Both the position numbers and the translations under genes were made by a program. This document shows, one piece after another, positions 9,664 to 19,760 of a DNA stretch of 64,000 nucleotides. Source of the stretch: Azorinus chamasolen (lineage: Eukaryota; Mollusca; Bivalvia; Cardiida; Solecurtidae); assembly GCA_963576725.1 (NCBI GenBank), contig OY755244.1, positions 37,274,109-37,338,108 of the forward strand, written 5' to 3'. The stretch's first letter is position 1. Every line of letters starts with the position of its first letter. The notes under the pieces are model-generated. The model made no database searches and was not told the DNA's origin. It saw only the letters and a list, made by a program, of their open reading frames with translations.

Positions 9664-10237
9664 TTAACCCTGTCCCCTGTCCTTCGTATAAACGCCTTTT
9701 TCACACATTTGCAAACAGAGAAGACCCAGATTAGACCAATGGTGTGCGATGGTCTAGTAGTAATGCGCTTGACTACCAATCCGAAGGTCTGGGGTTCAAA
9801 TCCCGGTTCCTCCCGGAAATTCAGAGACGCTTTTCAGTGTCTCCTACCCGCACCTCCTCTCCACCTAGGGGATAAAATGGGTACCTGTGAGGGTCACTAG
9901 TCGGTACTGCGGCTGCATGATTGCGCTATCTAATGTTAGCAGTACTCAAAAGTGTAGGCGAATGACTCAATGACCAGGGGAGTAAATGTACAGTGGGCTG
10001 AGCGGTCCTTCGGACTGAAAGTAGACTATAACTAGGTACTTTTTTATCAGACGGCTCCTAGAGGAGTCGTCTAATCAGGGTTGGCTCTGTTCGTTAATGG
10101 AATTTGATAGACCTGTTTCTTAAATTTCTAAAATGGCTACAACGTTACACTTTCCATATTTCAATATAACTATTTTTTCCATGAAAATTCAGTATTTGTT
10201 GATATTTGGACTAAATATAGAACAGGGAAAATGTTAA
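9664..10237 (+). mobile_element. P2 MITE split by a SINE
   Basis: TTAA at 9664-9667 and 10234-10237. The first hairpin arm stops at 9736 and the element resumes at 10046 with ATCAGACGGCTCCTAGAGG. Confidence 0.9.
9737..10045 (+). mobile_element. SINE-a, tRNA-derived, nested in P2
   Basis: About 309 bp. RNA polymerase III boxes are visible: A box TGGTCTAGTAG at 9750-9760 and B box GGTTCAAATCC at 9793-9803, spaced as in a tRNA gene. It ends in a short T run. Flanks ATTAGAC (9730-9736) and ATCAGAC (10046-10052) form a near-perfect 7 bp duplication. The acceptor stem does not pair, so it is not a functional tRNA. Family name not assigned. Confidence 0.85.
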
Positions 10238-10249
10238 TGCTAACGAACA

Positions 10250-10520
10250 GTGAAATATATTGGCAGAATAAAATCATAAATCTGTAAAACCAATGGAACA
10301 AGTTAGAAACAATTGAGCCTGATAGAATATTATCTGCAGAAATTAGTACGCACTCAGCATTCAAAAACATTAAGCGTTTGTACACACTCTTAATGTTAAC
10401 AAGTAGTGAAATATATTGGCAAAATAAAACCATAAATCTGTAAAAACCAACGGTTACACGTTAGAAACAATTGAGCCTCATGCAATAACATCTGCAGAAA
10501 TTATTACGCACTCTGTTTGT
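10250..10520. repeat. Tandem duplication, about 156 bp unit
   Basis: Two copies share TGAAATATATTGGCA, AGAAACAATTGAGCCT and ATCTGCAGAAATTA at a constant offset of 156 bp. Confidence 0.85.
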
Positions 10521-10538
10521 TGTGGTTTTGTTTTCTCA

Positions 10539-10738
10539 TTAACCATTTACCTGATAGAGGCGTCATTGCATACAGAGTAGACCCAGATCAGACTGCTCCT
10601 CAAGGAGCCGTCTGATCAGTGTCTACTCTGTTTGCTTATGGAATCATATAGATCTGATTCAACATATTCTACTATAGCTCTGTTTATTCATGGAATAAGT
10701 GATTTTACAATTTCTGTAAAGGCAAAGTCTACCGTTAA
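10539..10738 (+). mobile_element. P1 MITE, truncated
   Basis: TTAA at 10539-10542. Short arm and hairpin are good (apex CTCCTCAAGGAG); the long arm is incomplete and meets the TTAA of the next P6. Confidence 0.75.
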
Positions 10739-10984
10739 CCATTCTCTTGCTGTTCACGTCAAAATACATACATGTAAATAGTGAAGACCCTGATGAGACA
10801 GCTCCTGCAGGAGCTGTCTCATCAGGGTCTGCACTATTTTCAAGTTGACTGTACAACCAGTGCACTAAACAACAGTGATTGCGCAGAGAAATAATTTTAC
10901 ACAGTAAAGAAATACGTAATTATACACCAGGACATGGGTAAATAAGAGGAAATGTATTTTAAAATTCAGCAAAAGAAGGGTTAA
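10735..10984 (-). mobile_element. P6 MITE, full length
   Basis: 250 bp with TTAA at both ends. Both hairpin arms read GACCCTGATGAGAC, so the usual mismatch is absent here. Confidence 0.92.
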
Positions 10985-11079
10985 AAAGAGTATACACATT
11001 GATGGTGTCATTGATTCTTCAATGAATATTCATTTGGTATATGATTACTCTTTTGAATGCTGCACGTGAAACCATGATT

Positions 11080-11165
11080 TACATCTGCAAACAGCTTGGA
11101 TCCAGATCAGATGCCGAGTAACTCGCTCGGCGTCTCATCAATATCAAAGAAGTTTGAAACTCTGG
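11080..11165. mobile_element. P5 hairpin remnant
   Basis: CAAACAGCTTGGATCCAGATC and GGCGTCTCATCAATATC with most of both arms gone. Confidence 0.55.
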
Positions 11166-11668
11166 TTGCCTCGGTAAAACACATGGGGAAAAAGTCTGCT
11201 TCAAAACCACAGAGGACACGAATTGTATGGAAAGTAATTAGTATTTCACCATAATAACAAATCCATTAATACGCAATAAGCAATACTCAAAAGATATTAT
11301 TTTAAAGAGTACTGGACACTTTAAAATAGATGGTCTCACTCAATTTTGCCCAATAAGTGGGTGAACAACTTTTGGGAAAATGGTTTGAGTTGTAACATAC
11401 TTGCTTTGAGCAAAAACCTGTTGTAACATTTCGTATTATACTTTATCAGGCATTAGGGAAAATCAGTTTCTTCAGTTTGTAAATCAAGTTCAATATGGTT
11501 TTACAGTTTGAAGTATTTACAGTTGAAGCCAGCTAAAACAATTATAAACGTAACTAAATCTAAATTTCATCCAACTCGTCTGAAAATTTGATCCATCAGA
11601 TACTCATTAAGTTTTGTTTTCACTCAGTGAAAACAGTTTTTACTCAGTTCAAACAAGTCCTTATATGA
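11166..11668. other. No recognised feature
   Basis: AT-rich, with loose internal repeats of TTTTCACTCAG near 11625-11650. No coding or transposon signal. Confidence 0.4.
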
Positions 11669-11917
11669 TTAACCCTTTACTCCATGTATACGTCTTCTAT
11701 GCATTTGCAAACAGAGTAGACCCTGATCAGACGGCTCTCATAGGAGCCGTCTGATCAGGGTCTGCTCTGTTTGCTTATGAGACCATATAGATGAGATTTT
11801 ACAGTTTCTGTCCTGGCTAAAGAATCACGTGTCCATGTGCTATTATAGTAATTAATCTAATTAATATTCATGATGTCATTATTTCTTACATGACTATTCA
11901 TAGATTAAAAGGATTAA
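11669..11917 (+). mobile_element. P1 MITE, full length
   Basis: 249 bp with TTAA at both ends and TIR CCCTTTACTCCATG. Both hairpin arms carry GACCCTGATCAGACGG, a symmetrical variant. Confidence 0.94.
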
Positions 11918-12004
11918 ACCTGTATTTGACGACATGTTTTGATTAGCTTATATAATGTTAATTATTCTCATGTTGCAAAAATAATGTTTGCTAAGAGTAG
12001 TTGA

Positions 12005-12161
12005 ACCTTTCACTGACTTCTTATTCGATCAAACGTGAGCATCTATTGACCGTGTGCCAAAACCTTGGATCCTGGTGAGATGTGGAGCTTCTCGGCGTCT
12101 CACCTGAATACAAGCCGTTTGCCAATGCCAGCAAAAACGCGATATTATTGGAACGAGTTAA
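12005..12161. mobile_element. P5 MITE, decayed
   Basis: CTTGGATCCTGGTGAGATG pairs with GGCGTCTCACCTGAATAC. Ends at TTAA 12158-12161. Confidence 0.65.
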
Positions 12162-12386
12162 TTAACCCATTCCCCCTTAGGCTATTTTAGACCCAACCTC
12201 TTTGAATTAATCTACCGAAAAGGATCATTAACTATAGAAAAGGAGAATTTTAGAATCGTGTAGTTTTGAAACCATTGTAATAAACAGAGCATTTGCTCCA
12301 TAGGAGCAAATGCTCTATTTACCACAATGGTTTCAATGAATGAGTTTTACAGAGACGCAAAAAGGTGTCAGTAGGAGAGAGTTAGT
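12162..12386 (-). mobile_element. P3 MITE
   Basis: Left TTAA directly follows the TTAA of the P5. The hairpin is intact with apex GCTCCATAGGAGC. The right end is eroded to GTTAGTT. Confidence 0.85.
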
Positions 12387-12829
12387 TAGAAGTTAGTTTA
12401 AAAGGATTTTTTCTAACAGTATTTATGAAAATCTCTGAATCATGCAACAAATTACAGGGAACAGTTTAACACACAAATGGATTCTATAATAGAAGACTTA
12501 TCACCATAGGGAGACTTCAACAGGCTCATTCTCCCTTGTAAAACGTGTGGTTTTTTAGGATGAGCTAAGAGGGGGATCTAACTTATAGATCAATATTTTC
12601 ACAGAAAAAGCACCATCTTAAGAGCAGGTTCTTTTTCCCCAATGCGTTTATTAGTTATGATGACAAGAGTGTTTCAGAGTAGTGTACCGAATCTGTCAGA
12701 TACATGTAGCATCGTCTAGTTCCAACGATGTGCACAAGATGTTGCGTTTACCCAGATACATATACAATGTACATGTATATATGTCGCTGGTTTACCCGAT
12801 AATATAATTGTCGAGGGGATTCGATAGTA
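12387..12829. other. No recognised feature
   Basis: Unassigned intronic sequence. A short TACATGTA/TATATACA palindromic cluster lies at about 12760-12785. Confidence 0.4.
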
Positions 12830-13062
12830 TTAATCCCTTTACTCCATGAATATTCACGTAATAAATAATGACATCATGAATATTAATAAGATTAATTGTT
12901 TAAATAGCACATGGACACTTGATATTTTCGCTAGGGCAGAAACTGTAGAATCATGTCTATATTATATCGTAAGCAAACAGTGCAGACCCTGGGAGCCGTC
13001 TGATCTGGGTATACTCTGTTTGCAAAGGCGTATATAGGCGTATTTATTACGTGAAGTGTTAA
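12830..13062 (-). mobile_element. P1 MITE
   Basis: TTAA at both ends. The hairpin apex is deleted (CAGACCCTGGGAGCCGTCTG). Confidence 0.9.
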
Positions 13063-13290
13063 CTCTTTCCTCCATGAATATTTTACAAGAATTTATAACA
13101 GCATAACTATAAATTATAAAACCTTTTAATGTGGTATATCATGAACACAAGACTGTTTGGCCATCGAAGAAACTGTAAAATCTGATACAAACAGAGCAGA
13201 GCCTTTATCAGAAGGCTTCCACTCCTACAGGAACTGTCTAATCTGGGTCTACTCTGTTTGCAAAGGTGTGATAAGGAAAAGAGTAAAATA
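13059..13290 (-). mobile_element. P1 MITE chained to the previous P1
   Basis: Starts at the same TTAA that ends the preceding copy. The right terminus has decayed to GAGTAAAATA. Confidence 0.8.
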
Positions 13291-13394
13291 ATGTGACATG
13301 TACGTGTGTCCGTTAATTAATCATGATTATAATAAAATATGCATGATAATTTTATACATTTGAAACTGGTGAGATGCCACAATTGTCAACAATG

Positions 13395-13560
13395 ATAGCC
13401 TAATGCAACAACAGCCCTATTCAACAGTGTGTCAAGTGGATATCCCTGTTCAATAATGTGTCGACCAGATAGCCCTATTCAACAATGTGTCAATTTGATA
13501 GCCCTATTAAACAATGTGTCAATTTGATAGCCATATTCAACAATTCATACACCAAATAAA
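13395..13560. repeat. Minisatellite, about 33 bp unit, 5 copies
   Basis: Unit approximates CAATGTGTCAA plus TTTGATAGCCCTATTCAA. The last two units are almost identical. Confidence 0.85.
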
Positions 13561-13644
13561 GACAAAAATGTCTTTTCGACATTCATTTAATAAAATGATG
13601 ATTTGTTTCCATGTTCATTGCTTAGCTTCAAAATAAGTTCATCT

Positions 13645-13835
13645 TTAATCCTTTCAGTGCTGGGAACGGTCACTAATACCCATTGCAAACTGTTGCCCTC
13701 TTATCAAGGTCTGCATTATAAGCCATGCTACTCATTTCTTTAAAAAAAATCCCGGAATTTCAAATGTTCACGGTAAGACTGACCTGTTTGAATTTTGGAA
13801 TAGTCCAATTGAATATTCGGCAGTGAAAGGGTTAA
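13645..13835. mobile_element. P8 MITE, single copy seen
   Basis: 191 bp between TTAA sites with inverted ends CCTTTCAGTGCTG and CGGCAGTGAAAGG. It lacks a strong central hairpin. Confidence 0.7.
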
Positions 13836-13954
13836 ACAAATGACCAATTTCATTATAATGATAATATGCAGCTAAACAATACATGCGTCAAATTCTTGGA
13901 ACTTACTTATCGAACAGTGACAGAAGAAAGGTTGAAGTTTGACCCCATCAAATA

Positions 13955-14153
13955 AAGTAAATTCTCGATTATTCGAAGACTAAAATACGTACATTGTATT
14001 ATTATGGATCTTTAAGACAGGTGTCAGCTTAATGCAGGGTGAAAGTCATGCAGAAAGCTTTCTGTATGACTTTCACCATGCATTAAGCAGCCACCTGCCT
14101 AAAAGGGTCTAAATTCTTCTATACAGAAAATTCGAATAATCGAGGCTTTACTG
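13955..14153. mobile_element. G3 MITE
   Basis: Inner end motif CTCGATTATTCGAA on both sides, right end GGCTTTACTG then TA. The left tip is mutated to AAGTAAATT. The stem includes GGGTGAAAGTCATGCAG. Confidence 0.88.
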
Positions 14154-14212
14154 TAGGTATAATGACATTCCAATAGAAATGTTCTAAGTGCATTTGACCC
14201 AAATATGTATAC

Positions 14213-14325
14213 TTAACCACTGACCCCAATCCTTCATATAAGCGCATTTTCACACCTTTGCAATAAGAGTAAACCCATATAAGGGTCTGCTCTTTTTGCC
14301 TATGAAATTATATAGATATGGTGAA
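14213..14325 (+). mobile_element. P1/P2 left-part fragment
   Basis: TTAA then CACTGACCCCAATCCTTC. The hairpin is collapsed to AGTAAACCCATATAAGGGTC. Confidence 0.55.
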
Positions 14326-14432
14326 ACATCAATACATATTCATTAGGGAATTGGTTAAACAATATAATTTTCATTTGAAATGTTTTTCTGCAGTAATGTT
14401 TTTGTCGATATGGCCTTTTGAAAAATGTTTTA

Positions 14433-14500
14433 AAGCAAACAGTACAGACCCTGACAAGCGGGCTCCTTCAGGATCTAGGTCTGCACTATTGGCATATGTC
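14433..14500. mobile_element. GATCAGACG-class hairpin remnant
   Basis: AGCAAACAGTACAGACCC and GGATCTAGGTCTGCACTA are remnants of the two arms. Confidence 0.5.
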
Positions 14501-14848
14501 CCTGTTAAGGAACGGGTCAGAAACGAACTAGGTGACACACTCGATTTCTCCCTTAGCACTAGACAAGCTGAGCAGGGTGTGATTAGCCTGTCAGGATTAA
14601 GCCTCCGCGCGGATTACTTTCCGTATACAATCTATGCGCAATAATAAGTTTCAACGGAACTTAATCTTACGCCGGAAATTATACTGATGACATGGTATTT
14701 GAGACTGAAAGGAAAGCATGGATTGTGATATGAAAGCCACGGGGGAATAGGTGTATTGCAGCGCAGTTCTTCACAAAACTTTACCTAACATAATCGGGGA
14801 ACAACCACTTTTGTTTAGATGAAGAGATCAGAGTTGCATCAAACATTT

Positions 14849-14940
14849 AACTCTTTGAATGCTTGAAACGAGTGTACTTGTATTTGCAAAGAGCGTAGAC
14901 CAAGATCAGAAAGCTGCTAGCTCTGTGTGTCATTCAAAAT
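14849..14940. mobile_element. P9 fragment
   Basis: CTCTTTGAATGC and GAGTGTACTTGTATTTGCAA match the left part of the P9 copy at 60396. Confidence 0.45.
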
Positions 14941-14974
14941 TCATATATATTGTATAGAAGAAATTCTGAAAAGA

Positions 14975-15345
14975 GAAGATCATTCGAAAGCAAAAACAAC
15001 ATTGCGTAAAGAGAAAACTGCACACTCGGTTTTTTACATTGGAAGTCTGTTTATGAGCAGTTAACACTTCTCACGCCCCTAGCACCGGTTTCAGCGGTAT
15101 CCATTTTTCAAAACTAAAAGCATTGACATGGGTGATTCCGAAGGACCAGACAATATAACAACACTGAGAATGAAGTACCGGGCGACTGTTTACGGTCGCA
15201 AGACAAGCACTTAACGCCTGCTGTTGTGAAGTACAATGAGAAAAGAGAAAATTGCAGATTCGGTATTATTGAGTCTGTTCATGAGCAGTTATTAAAAGTG
15301 CAACACTACTCATCCTAGCTTTACTTTTAGGCGTAAGTTTTGATA
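14975..15345 (+). repeat. L-family dispersed repeat, two partial copies
   Basis: GAGAAAACTGCACACTCGG at 15013 and GAGAAAATTGCAGATTCGG at 15246 begin two partial copies of sequence also found at 41110-41350 and, reversed, at 19660-19760. No terminal repeats or coding frame identified. Confidence 0.6.
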
Positions 15346-15454
15346 TCTTTTCAAACAGGATAGTACCGGATCATTAGACCGGTTCCTCTAGGAGTCGTCC
15401 GACCAGGTTCTGCTTGTGGAATTATGTATACATGCTACAATTTCTGCCATCATT
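15335..15454 (+). mobile_element. P1 remnant
   Basis: A strongly diverged hairpin (GGTTCCTCTAGGAGTCGTCC) and part of the long arm. Confidence 0.5.
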
Positions 15455-15681
15455 AACCTATTCCCTCATATTGACGATTTTTGACGACTCTGTAAAAGTC
15501 ATTTTATGAAACCATTGTGATAAATAGAGCATTTGCTCCTATAGGAGCAAATACTCTATTTATCACAATGGTTTCAAACTACAAAATTCTAAAAGTTTCC
15601 TTTTCTCTAGTTTATGCTCCTTTTCAGTAGATTTATTCAAAGAGGTTGTATCTAAAAATAGCCTATGAGGTAATGGGTTAA
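15453..15681 (+). mobile_element. P3 MITE, full length
   Basis: 229 bp, TTAA at both ends, near-perfect hairpin with apex GCTCCTATAGGAGC. A good reference copy for the family. Confidence 0.95.
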
Positions 15682-15736
15682 ACATCGCGTATTCAAACTA
15701 GATAGTCCGCTGTGTGATTATTTCCTACATGTATAG

Positions 15737-15935
15737 TAACCCTGTACTTGATATAAATGCCCTTTCGTGTATTTGCAAACATAGCAGACCCAGATTAAAC
15801 GGCTCCTGTGAGAGCCATCTTACCAGGGTTAGCTCTGTTTGTTTATGAACTAAAATAGAGATCTGTTTCTGTAGTTTCTACAATGGTAAAAACCTCCCTT
15901 TATTAATAATGTAGGTAATGAATTAGGTTAATAAA
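15737..15935 (+). mobile_element. P1 MITE, decayed
   Basis: CCCTGTACTTGATATAAATG left arm. The hairpin has several arm mutations. The right arm fades out. Confidence 0.65.
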
Positions 15936-16014
15936 TTTCCATAGATCATTTTTCGGTTGATAAAAATGCGATTAAAAATCTAATCGTTGACGGATGTCGA
16001 GTAACTATTTGCAA

Positions 16015-16445
16015 ACAGATAAAGGTGCATAGTCAAAAGCTAAAATCGTCATTTCTCCACCAAACCCTATCACTGGGGGCCAACTACGTATTATTATCAA
16101 ACTGTTTGGCTACGACAATTTATATGAGTATTATAATAGATTTGTTTTCCTACGAAGGCAACTTTGTTTTCGTAGGAAAACATTTCCCAATTGATACACT
16201 GGCTTCGTACGAAAACAAATCTATTATAATACCCATATAAATTGTCGTAGCAAAACATTTGATAATAATACGTAGTTGGCCCCCAGTGCCTATGTTGTGA
16301 CCACTCTTTAGAATCGTCTCTTCGAGACGATTCTAAAGAGTGGTCACAACATAGGGTTTGGTGGAGAAACAAAGGAGTTATTCTTGAAAATGATTTATTT
16401 AATATACGCATCTTATCTGGACCTCTGATAGAAGCTTCGGGTACT
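16015..16445. mobile_element. I-family element interrupted by a Q-type insertion
   Basis: ATTTCTCCACCAAACCCTAT is followed by the insert. The family continues at 16289 with CCTATGTTGTGACCACTC, the apex CGTCTCTTCGAGACG and the closing arm to about 16377. The tail runs to about 16445. Confidence 0.9.
16071..16288. mobile_element. Q-type MITE, 218 bp, 5 bp target duplication
   Basis: Long inverted repeat beginning CACTGGGGGCCAACTACG and ending with its complement. Flanked by CCTAT at 16066-16070 and 16289-16293, and CCTAT occurs once in undisrupted I copies. A 5 bp duplication with CAC ends is a Transib-type feature, but the termini are not a full Transib match. Confidence 0.85.
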
Positions 16446-16466
16446 AGCTTAGTACAGTATCGTATA

Positions 16467-16747
16467 CAGTGCTCCCTCTCTACAACGACACTAGCTTGTT
16501 TGCAGATCCCCAGATAAGGTGTATTTCGAGAACTAAAACCGTTATGCCTCAATTAAACCGTATGCTGTGACCACTCTTTAGAATCGTCACAAAGTGACGA
16601 TTCTAAAGAGTGGTCACAACATAGGGTTTGATGGAGGCATAAAGAAAATACGATGGAAAAAAGTTGTGTCTGGAGCCTTGTTGTTTCGGAAACAGTGACT
16701 TGCGAGGGAATCGTTATTGAGAGGGCCGTTGTAGAGAGGGAGCACTG
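16467..16747. mobile_element. M-type TA MITE carrying an I-like hairpin
   Basis: Inverted ends CAGTGCTCCCTCTCTACAAC and GTTGTAGAGAGGGAGCACTG, TA at 16465-16466 and 16748-16749. Its centre (about 16541-16650) is the CTCTTTAGAATCGTC hairpin of family I with an outer stem ATGCCTCAATTAAACC. Confidence 0.88.
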
Positions 16748-16904
16748 TACAAGGAACTGGTTTATAACGAACGGACGCTAGGACAGGACATACGCCCATA
16801 CACTTATTCGCAATTGGGGTGACTATATATGTCGAGATGACCGCAAGCAAGATCGACGAAACATGAAAAATAACTCGAATAAAATTTGAATAAAAATGAT
16901 TGGT

Positions 16905-17180
16905 TTGTTGGTTGTGTTGATTAACGTCCGTTTCTGTCAATTACATGTATGGGCTAATTAGACGCACCAGGAAGAGGGGAGGGGGTACAGAGAAACCCGG
17001 ACACGGTGCCCTACTCTTCTTATCGATGGAGTGTCTCTGTTTCTTTTAGATGCCCAGTGTAAAGCACTGATACACCGGACCTCGATTTATAAAGTCTCAT
17101 CCGATGGACGTTGTCCGGCGGGGGATCGAACACGAGACTCTCGTATTGTAGTCGAGCGCGTTAGTCGCGTAAAATGATTT
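16905..17180 (-). mobile_element. SINE-b, tRNA-derived
   Basis: On the minus strand a B-box-like GTGTTCGATCCCC (complement of about 17113-17125) lies near the 5' end. The tail is shared with 2265-2380. The A box has decayed. Confidence 0.65.
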
Positions 17181-17203
17181 ACAAGTGTCTGCCATAATGC
17201 GGG

Positions 17204-17402
17204 TTTACCCTTTCGCTGCCAATGCCGGATCTGTGATTACCTATGCAAACAGTTTGGATCCAGATGAGACGCCGAGTAACTCGGCGTCTCATCCGGATCC
17301 AAACTGTTTGTTACTGTTACTATGTTTTTGAAATAAAAATGAAGAAAATCAAAAAAATGAAAATGTGTAGCAGACGACAAAGTTAGCAGACGAAAGGGTT
17401 AA
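17204..17402 (+). mobile_element. P4 MITE
   Basis: CCCTTTCGCTGCCAATGCC left, TTAA right. The hairpin is GGATCCAGATGAGACGCCG opposite CGGCGTCTCATCCGGATCC. The right arm is about 18 bp shorter than the next copy. Confidence 0.92.
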
Positions 17403-17841
17403 ATAAAGTCAACCGGAAAACAATTTCGCTTGATATTCATACAATCTCCCAGTACCAGTCTCCTCAAACACCTTTTTTCTGGCTGTTGGAAAATGAATTA
17501 CAGAACTGACAACATGATGAAAATCCCTGAAGATTTCTTGCAAATAAAAGCGAAACATTATTGCAGCAATTATTTCCAGACAACAAAAAGCAATTTTGAG
17601 AAAATTGCATTACGGGAATTGCCTAAGTAATTAATTGTTTAAAATAGCCATCATTTATTTATCGTAAGCACTAAGGCACCCAAACCTAAATACAAATATA
17701 GAAGAAAGGACAGTCCTTTGGGGCTCTTGTCGTGTTGGCTGTTATGCTAACGAAATAAGCTCTAACCAATCTAACTGTGTTTGAAATTTGGTTAGTTTGA
17801 CCTATTATTTCCACATGGCAACGCCAATCTTTATACCTAGT
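17403..17841. other. No recognised feature
   Basis: AT-rich. A 66-codon plus-strand frame at 17430-17630 has no family match. Confidence 0.4.
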
Positions 17842-18040
17842 CACCCTATCCACGACGTGACTCGCACTTACAAACAGCTTGGATCCTGATGAGACGCCGA
17901 GTTACTCGGCGTCTCATCAGGATCCAAGTTGTTCGATACTCGGTCAATACTTTCTCATTAATTTGAACGATTTGGAAGTAGTCAATATTGTAAAATATGC
18001 AAATTTGAGAAGACCTTATTGTTCGTAGCTGAAAAAGTCT
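17842..18040 (+). mobile_element. P5 MITE
   Basis: Perfect hairpin with both arms GGATCCTGATGAGACGCCG. The right arm includes TCGGTCAATACTTTCTC and GGAAGTAGTCAATATTG. Confidence 0.85.
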
Positions 18041-18057
18041 ACTGTAAAAATGATTTC

Positions 18058-18283
18058 TACTATTCCCTCATATTGACGCCTTTTGACGCCTCTGTAAATG
18101 TCTCCCTTTAAAACCATTGTGATAAATTAGAGCATTTGCTCCTACGGAGCATATGCTCTATATATTACAATGGTTTCAAGACTACACAAATCTAAAATTT
18201 ACCTTTTCTCTAGTAAATGCTCCTTTTCGGTAGACTTATTCAAAATGGTTGGGCCTAAAATAGCCTATAAGGGAATGGATTAA
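18058..18283 (+). mobile_element. P3 MITE
   Basis: Left tip lost (ATTCCCTCATATTGACG). Ends at TTAA 18280-18283. Apex GCTCCTACGGAGC. Confidence 0.9.
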
Positions 18284-18494
18284 CCCTTTCGCTGCCAATG
18301 CCGGATCTGTGATTACCTATGCAAACAGTTTGGATCCAGATGAGACGCCGAGTAACTCGGCGTGTCATCAGGATCCAAACTGTTTGTTACTGTTACTATG
18401 TTTTTGAAACAAAAATGAAGAAAATCAAAAGAATGAACATTTGTAGCAGACGACAAAGTTAGCAGACGACAGAGTTTGGCAGCGAAAGGGTTAA
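18280..18494 (+). mobile_element. P4 MITE, full length
   Basis: 215 bp with TTAA at both ends, the left one shared with P3. Includes AGCAGACGACAAAGTTAGCA near the right end. Confidence 0.95.
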
Positions 18495-18534
18495 ACTCTT
18501 GTCAGTTGCAATATGTCCGATTCGTTCAAGGTTT

Positions 18535-18598
18535 GTTTTTTTGTGTGTGTGTTTTTTTTTGTTTGTTTTTTTTTGGGGGGGGGGGGGGGGGTTGAGCT
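18535..18598. repeat. T-rich then G17 homopolymer tract
   Basis: Runs of T and TG are followed by about 17 consecutive G at 18574-18591. Confidence 0.95.
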
Positions 18599-18600
18599 AT

Positions 18601-19110
18601 AAACTATTCTCCTGTTGTGAAAAAATGTCTGCTCAAACCTTGGATCTGGTGCAATTTGACTTTTTTCAGACTAGATCAAGATTTTAAGAAGGTACATTTG
18701 AACTTCGATATCTCGAACTCGGAACATCGGGATAACTCGAAATAAAAGTTCGGTCTTTCCAAAATTGTTCTAAAATGTATCACTACGCACATCTAGAAAC
18801 ATATGTGACAGCTTAATGTATGTTTAAAGTAATGCTGAAAGCTCATACAGGAGCTTTCAGCATTACTTTAGGCCTGCATTAAGCTGTGAACTTAAGAAAT
18901 TGTTCAGATTAGAATTCGGATGACACGAACTTTTGTTATCTCGAGGTAATTTGTATGGTCCCTTGAAGTTCGATATAACGGGAGTTCAACTGTTTGTACC
19001 GTATATCAAATAGCCTGGATCCTGGTGAGACGCCGAGTTACTCGGGATCTCACCTGAATTCAAGCTGTATGCAAATGTGAGACAAGTCGCGGATAGCGAG
19101 ATAAGACTTG
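18601..19110 (-). mobile_element. P5 MITE split by H
   Basis: Left arm with GTCTGCTCAAACCTTGGATC up to 18692. It resumes after H with CAAATAGCCTGGATCCTGG, the hairpin, and GTCGCGGATAGCGAGATAAG. Confidence 0.82.
18695..18992 (+). mobile_element. H MITE nested in P5
   Basis: CATTTGAACTTCGATATCTC to GGAGTTCAACTG. The stem includes GTTTAAAGTAATGCTGAAAG; the apex is AGCTCATACAGGAGCT. Confidence 0.88.
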
Positions 19111-19111
19111 A

Positions 19112-19222
19112 CACTATTCACGTAAGAAATAATGACATTGTCAGTAAAAGCCAGCTGCTTTTTGATAATGTCATAAAAATACCCGAATTCTAGTCATTAT
19201 AGAAACTGTAGAATCAGATACA
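19112..19222 (-). mobile_element. P1 long-arm fragment
   Basis: CACGTAAGAAATAATGACAT and GAAACTGTAGAATCAGATAC match the long arm. The hairpin is absent. Confidence 0.65.
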
Positions 19223-19259
19223 GCCCCCCTCCCCCCTAAACTGGATGCTCAAATTAGTA

Positions 19260-19509
19260 TTAACCCTTCGCTTGCTGAATTTTAAAATACATTTCTCCTT
19301 CTTTACCCATGCCCTGTTGTATAATTACATATATCTTCACTGTGTACAAGTATTTCGCTGTGTAATCACTGCTGTGGAGTGCACTGGTTGCACAATCGAC
19401 TTGTAAATAGTGCAGACTCTGATGAGACAGCTCCTGCAGGAGCTGTCTCATCTAGGTCTTCACTATTTACAGGTAGGTATATTGACGTTAATAGCAAGCG
19501 AAGGGTTCA
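19260..19509 (+). mobile_element. P6 MITE, full length
   Basis: 250 bp; left TTAA, right TTCA. Hairpin apex AGCTCCTGCAGGAGCT. Confidence 0.94.
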
Positions 19510-19615
19510 TGTCGATTTGTAAGACGGGTTGCAGCTTAATGCAGGATGAAAGTCATGCAGAAAGCTCCCAGAGGAGCTTTCTACATGGCTTCCAACCTGC
19601 ATTCAGCATAAACGC
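19510..19615. mobile_element. G-family core without ends
   Basis: GCTTAATGCAGGATGAAAGT and AGAAAGCTCCCAGAGGAGCT. Terminal repeats are missing on both sides. Confidence 0.65.
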
Positions 19616-19639
19616 ATACATGTATAAAATCATATAAAC

Positions 19640-19760
19640 AACATGGTTTTGGTTGTGTTCAGTTATTCGTATGATGGTTGTCAACTCTATAAAACCGAGT
19701 CTGCAATTTACTCTTTTTGCATTTCCACTTTTGCTTTCGAAGGATCACCCATTTTCAGAA
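19640..19760 (-). repeat. L-family fragment
   Basis: Its complement carries TTGCAGACTCGGTTTTATAG, as in the copies at 15.2 and 41.1 kb. Confidence 0.5.

Noticed and set aside
9741..9815. A functional tRNA gene
   Set aside because: A and B boxes are present, but the acceptor stem does not pair and the unit continues into a 309 bp retroposon with target duplication.
14318..14644. 108-codon plus-strand frame
   Set aside because: Its middle is a MITE hairpin remnant (KANSTDPDKRAPSGS is the core translated); the C-terminal part matches nothing I know.
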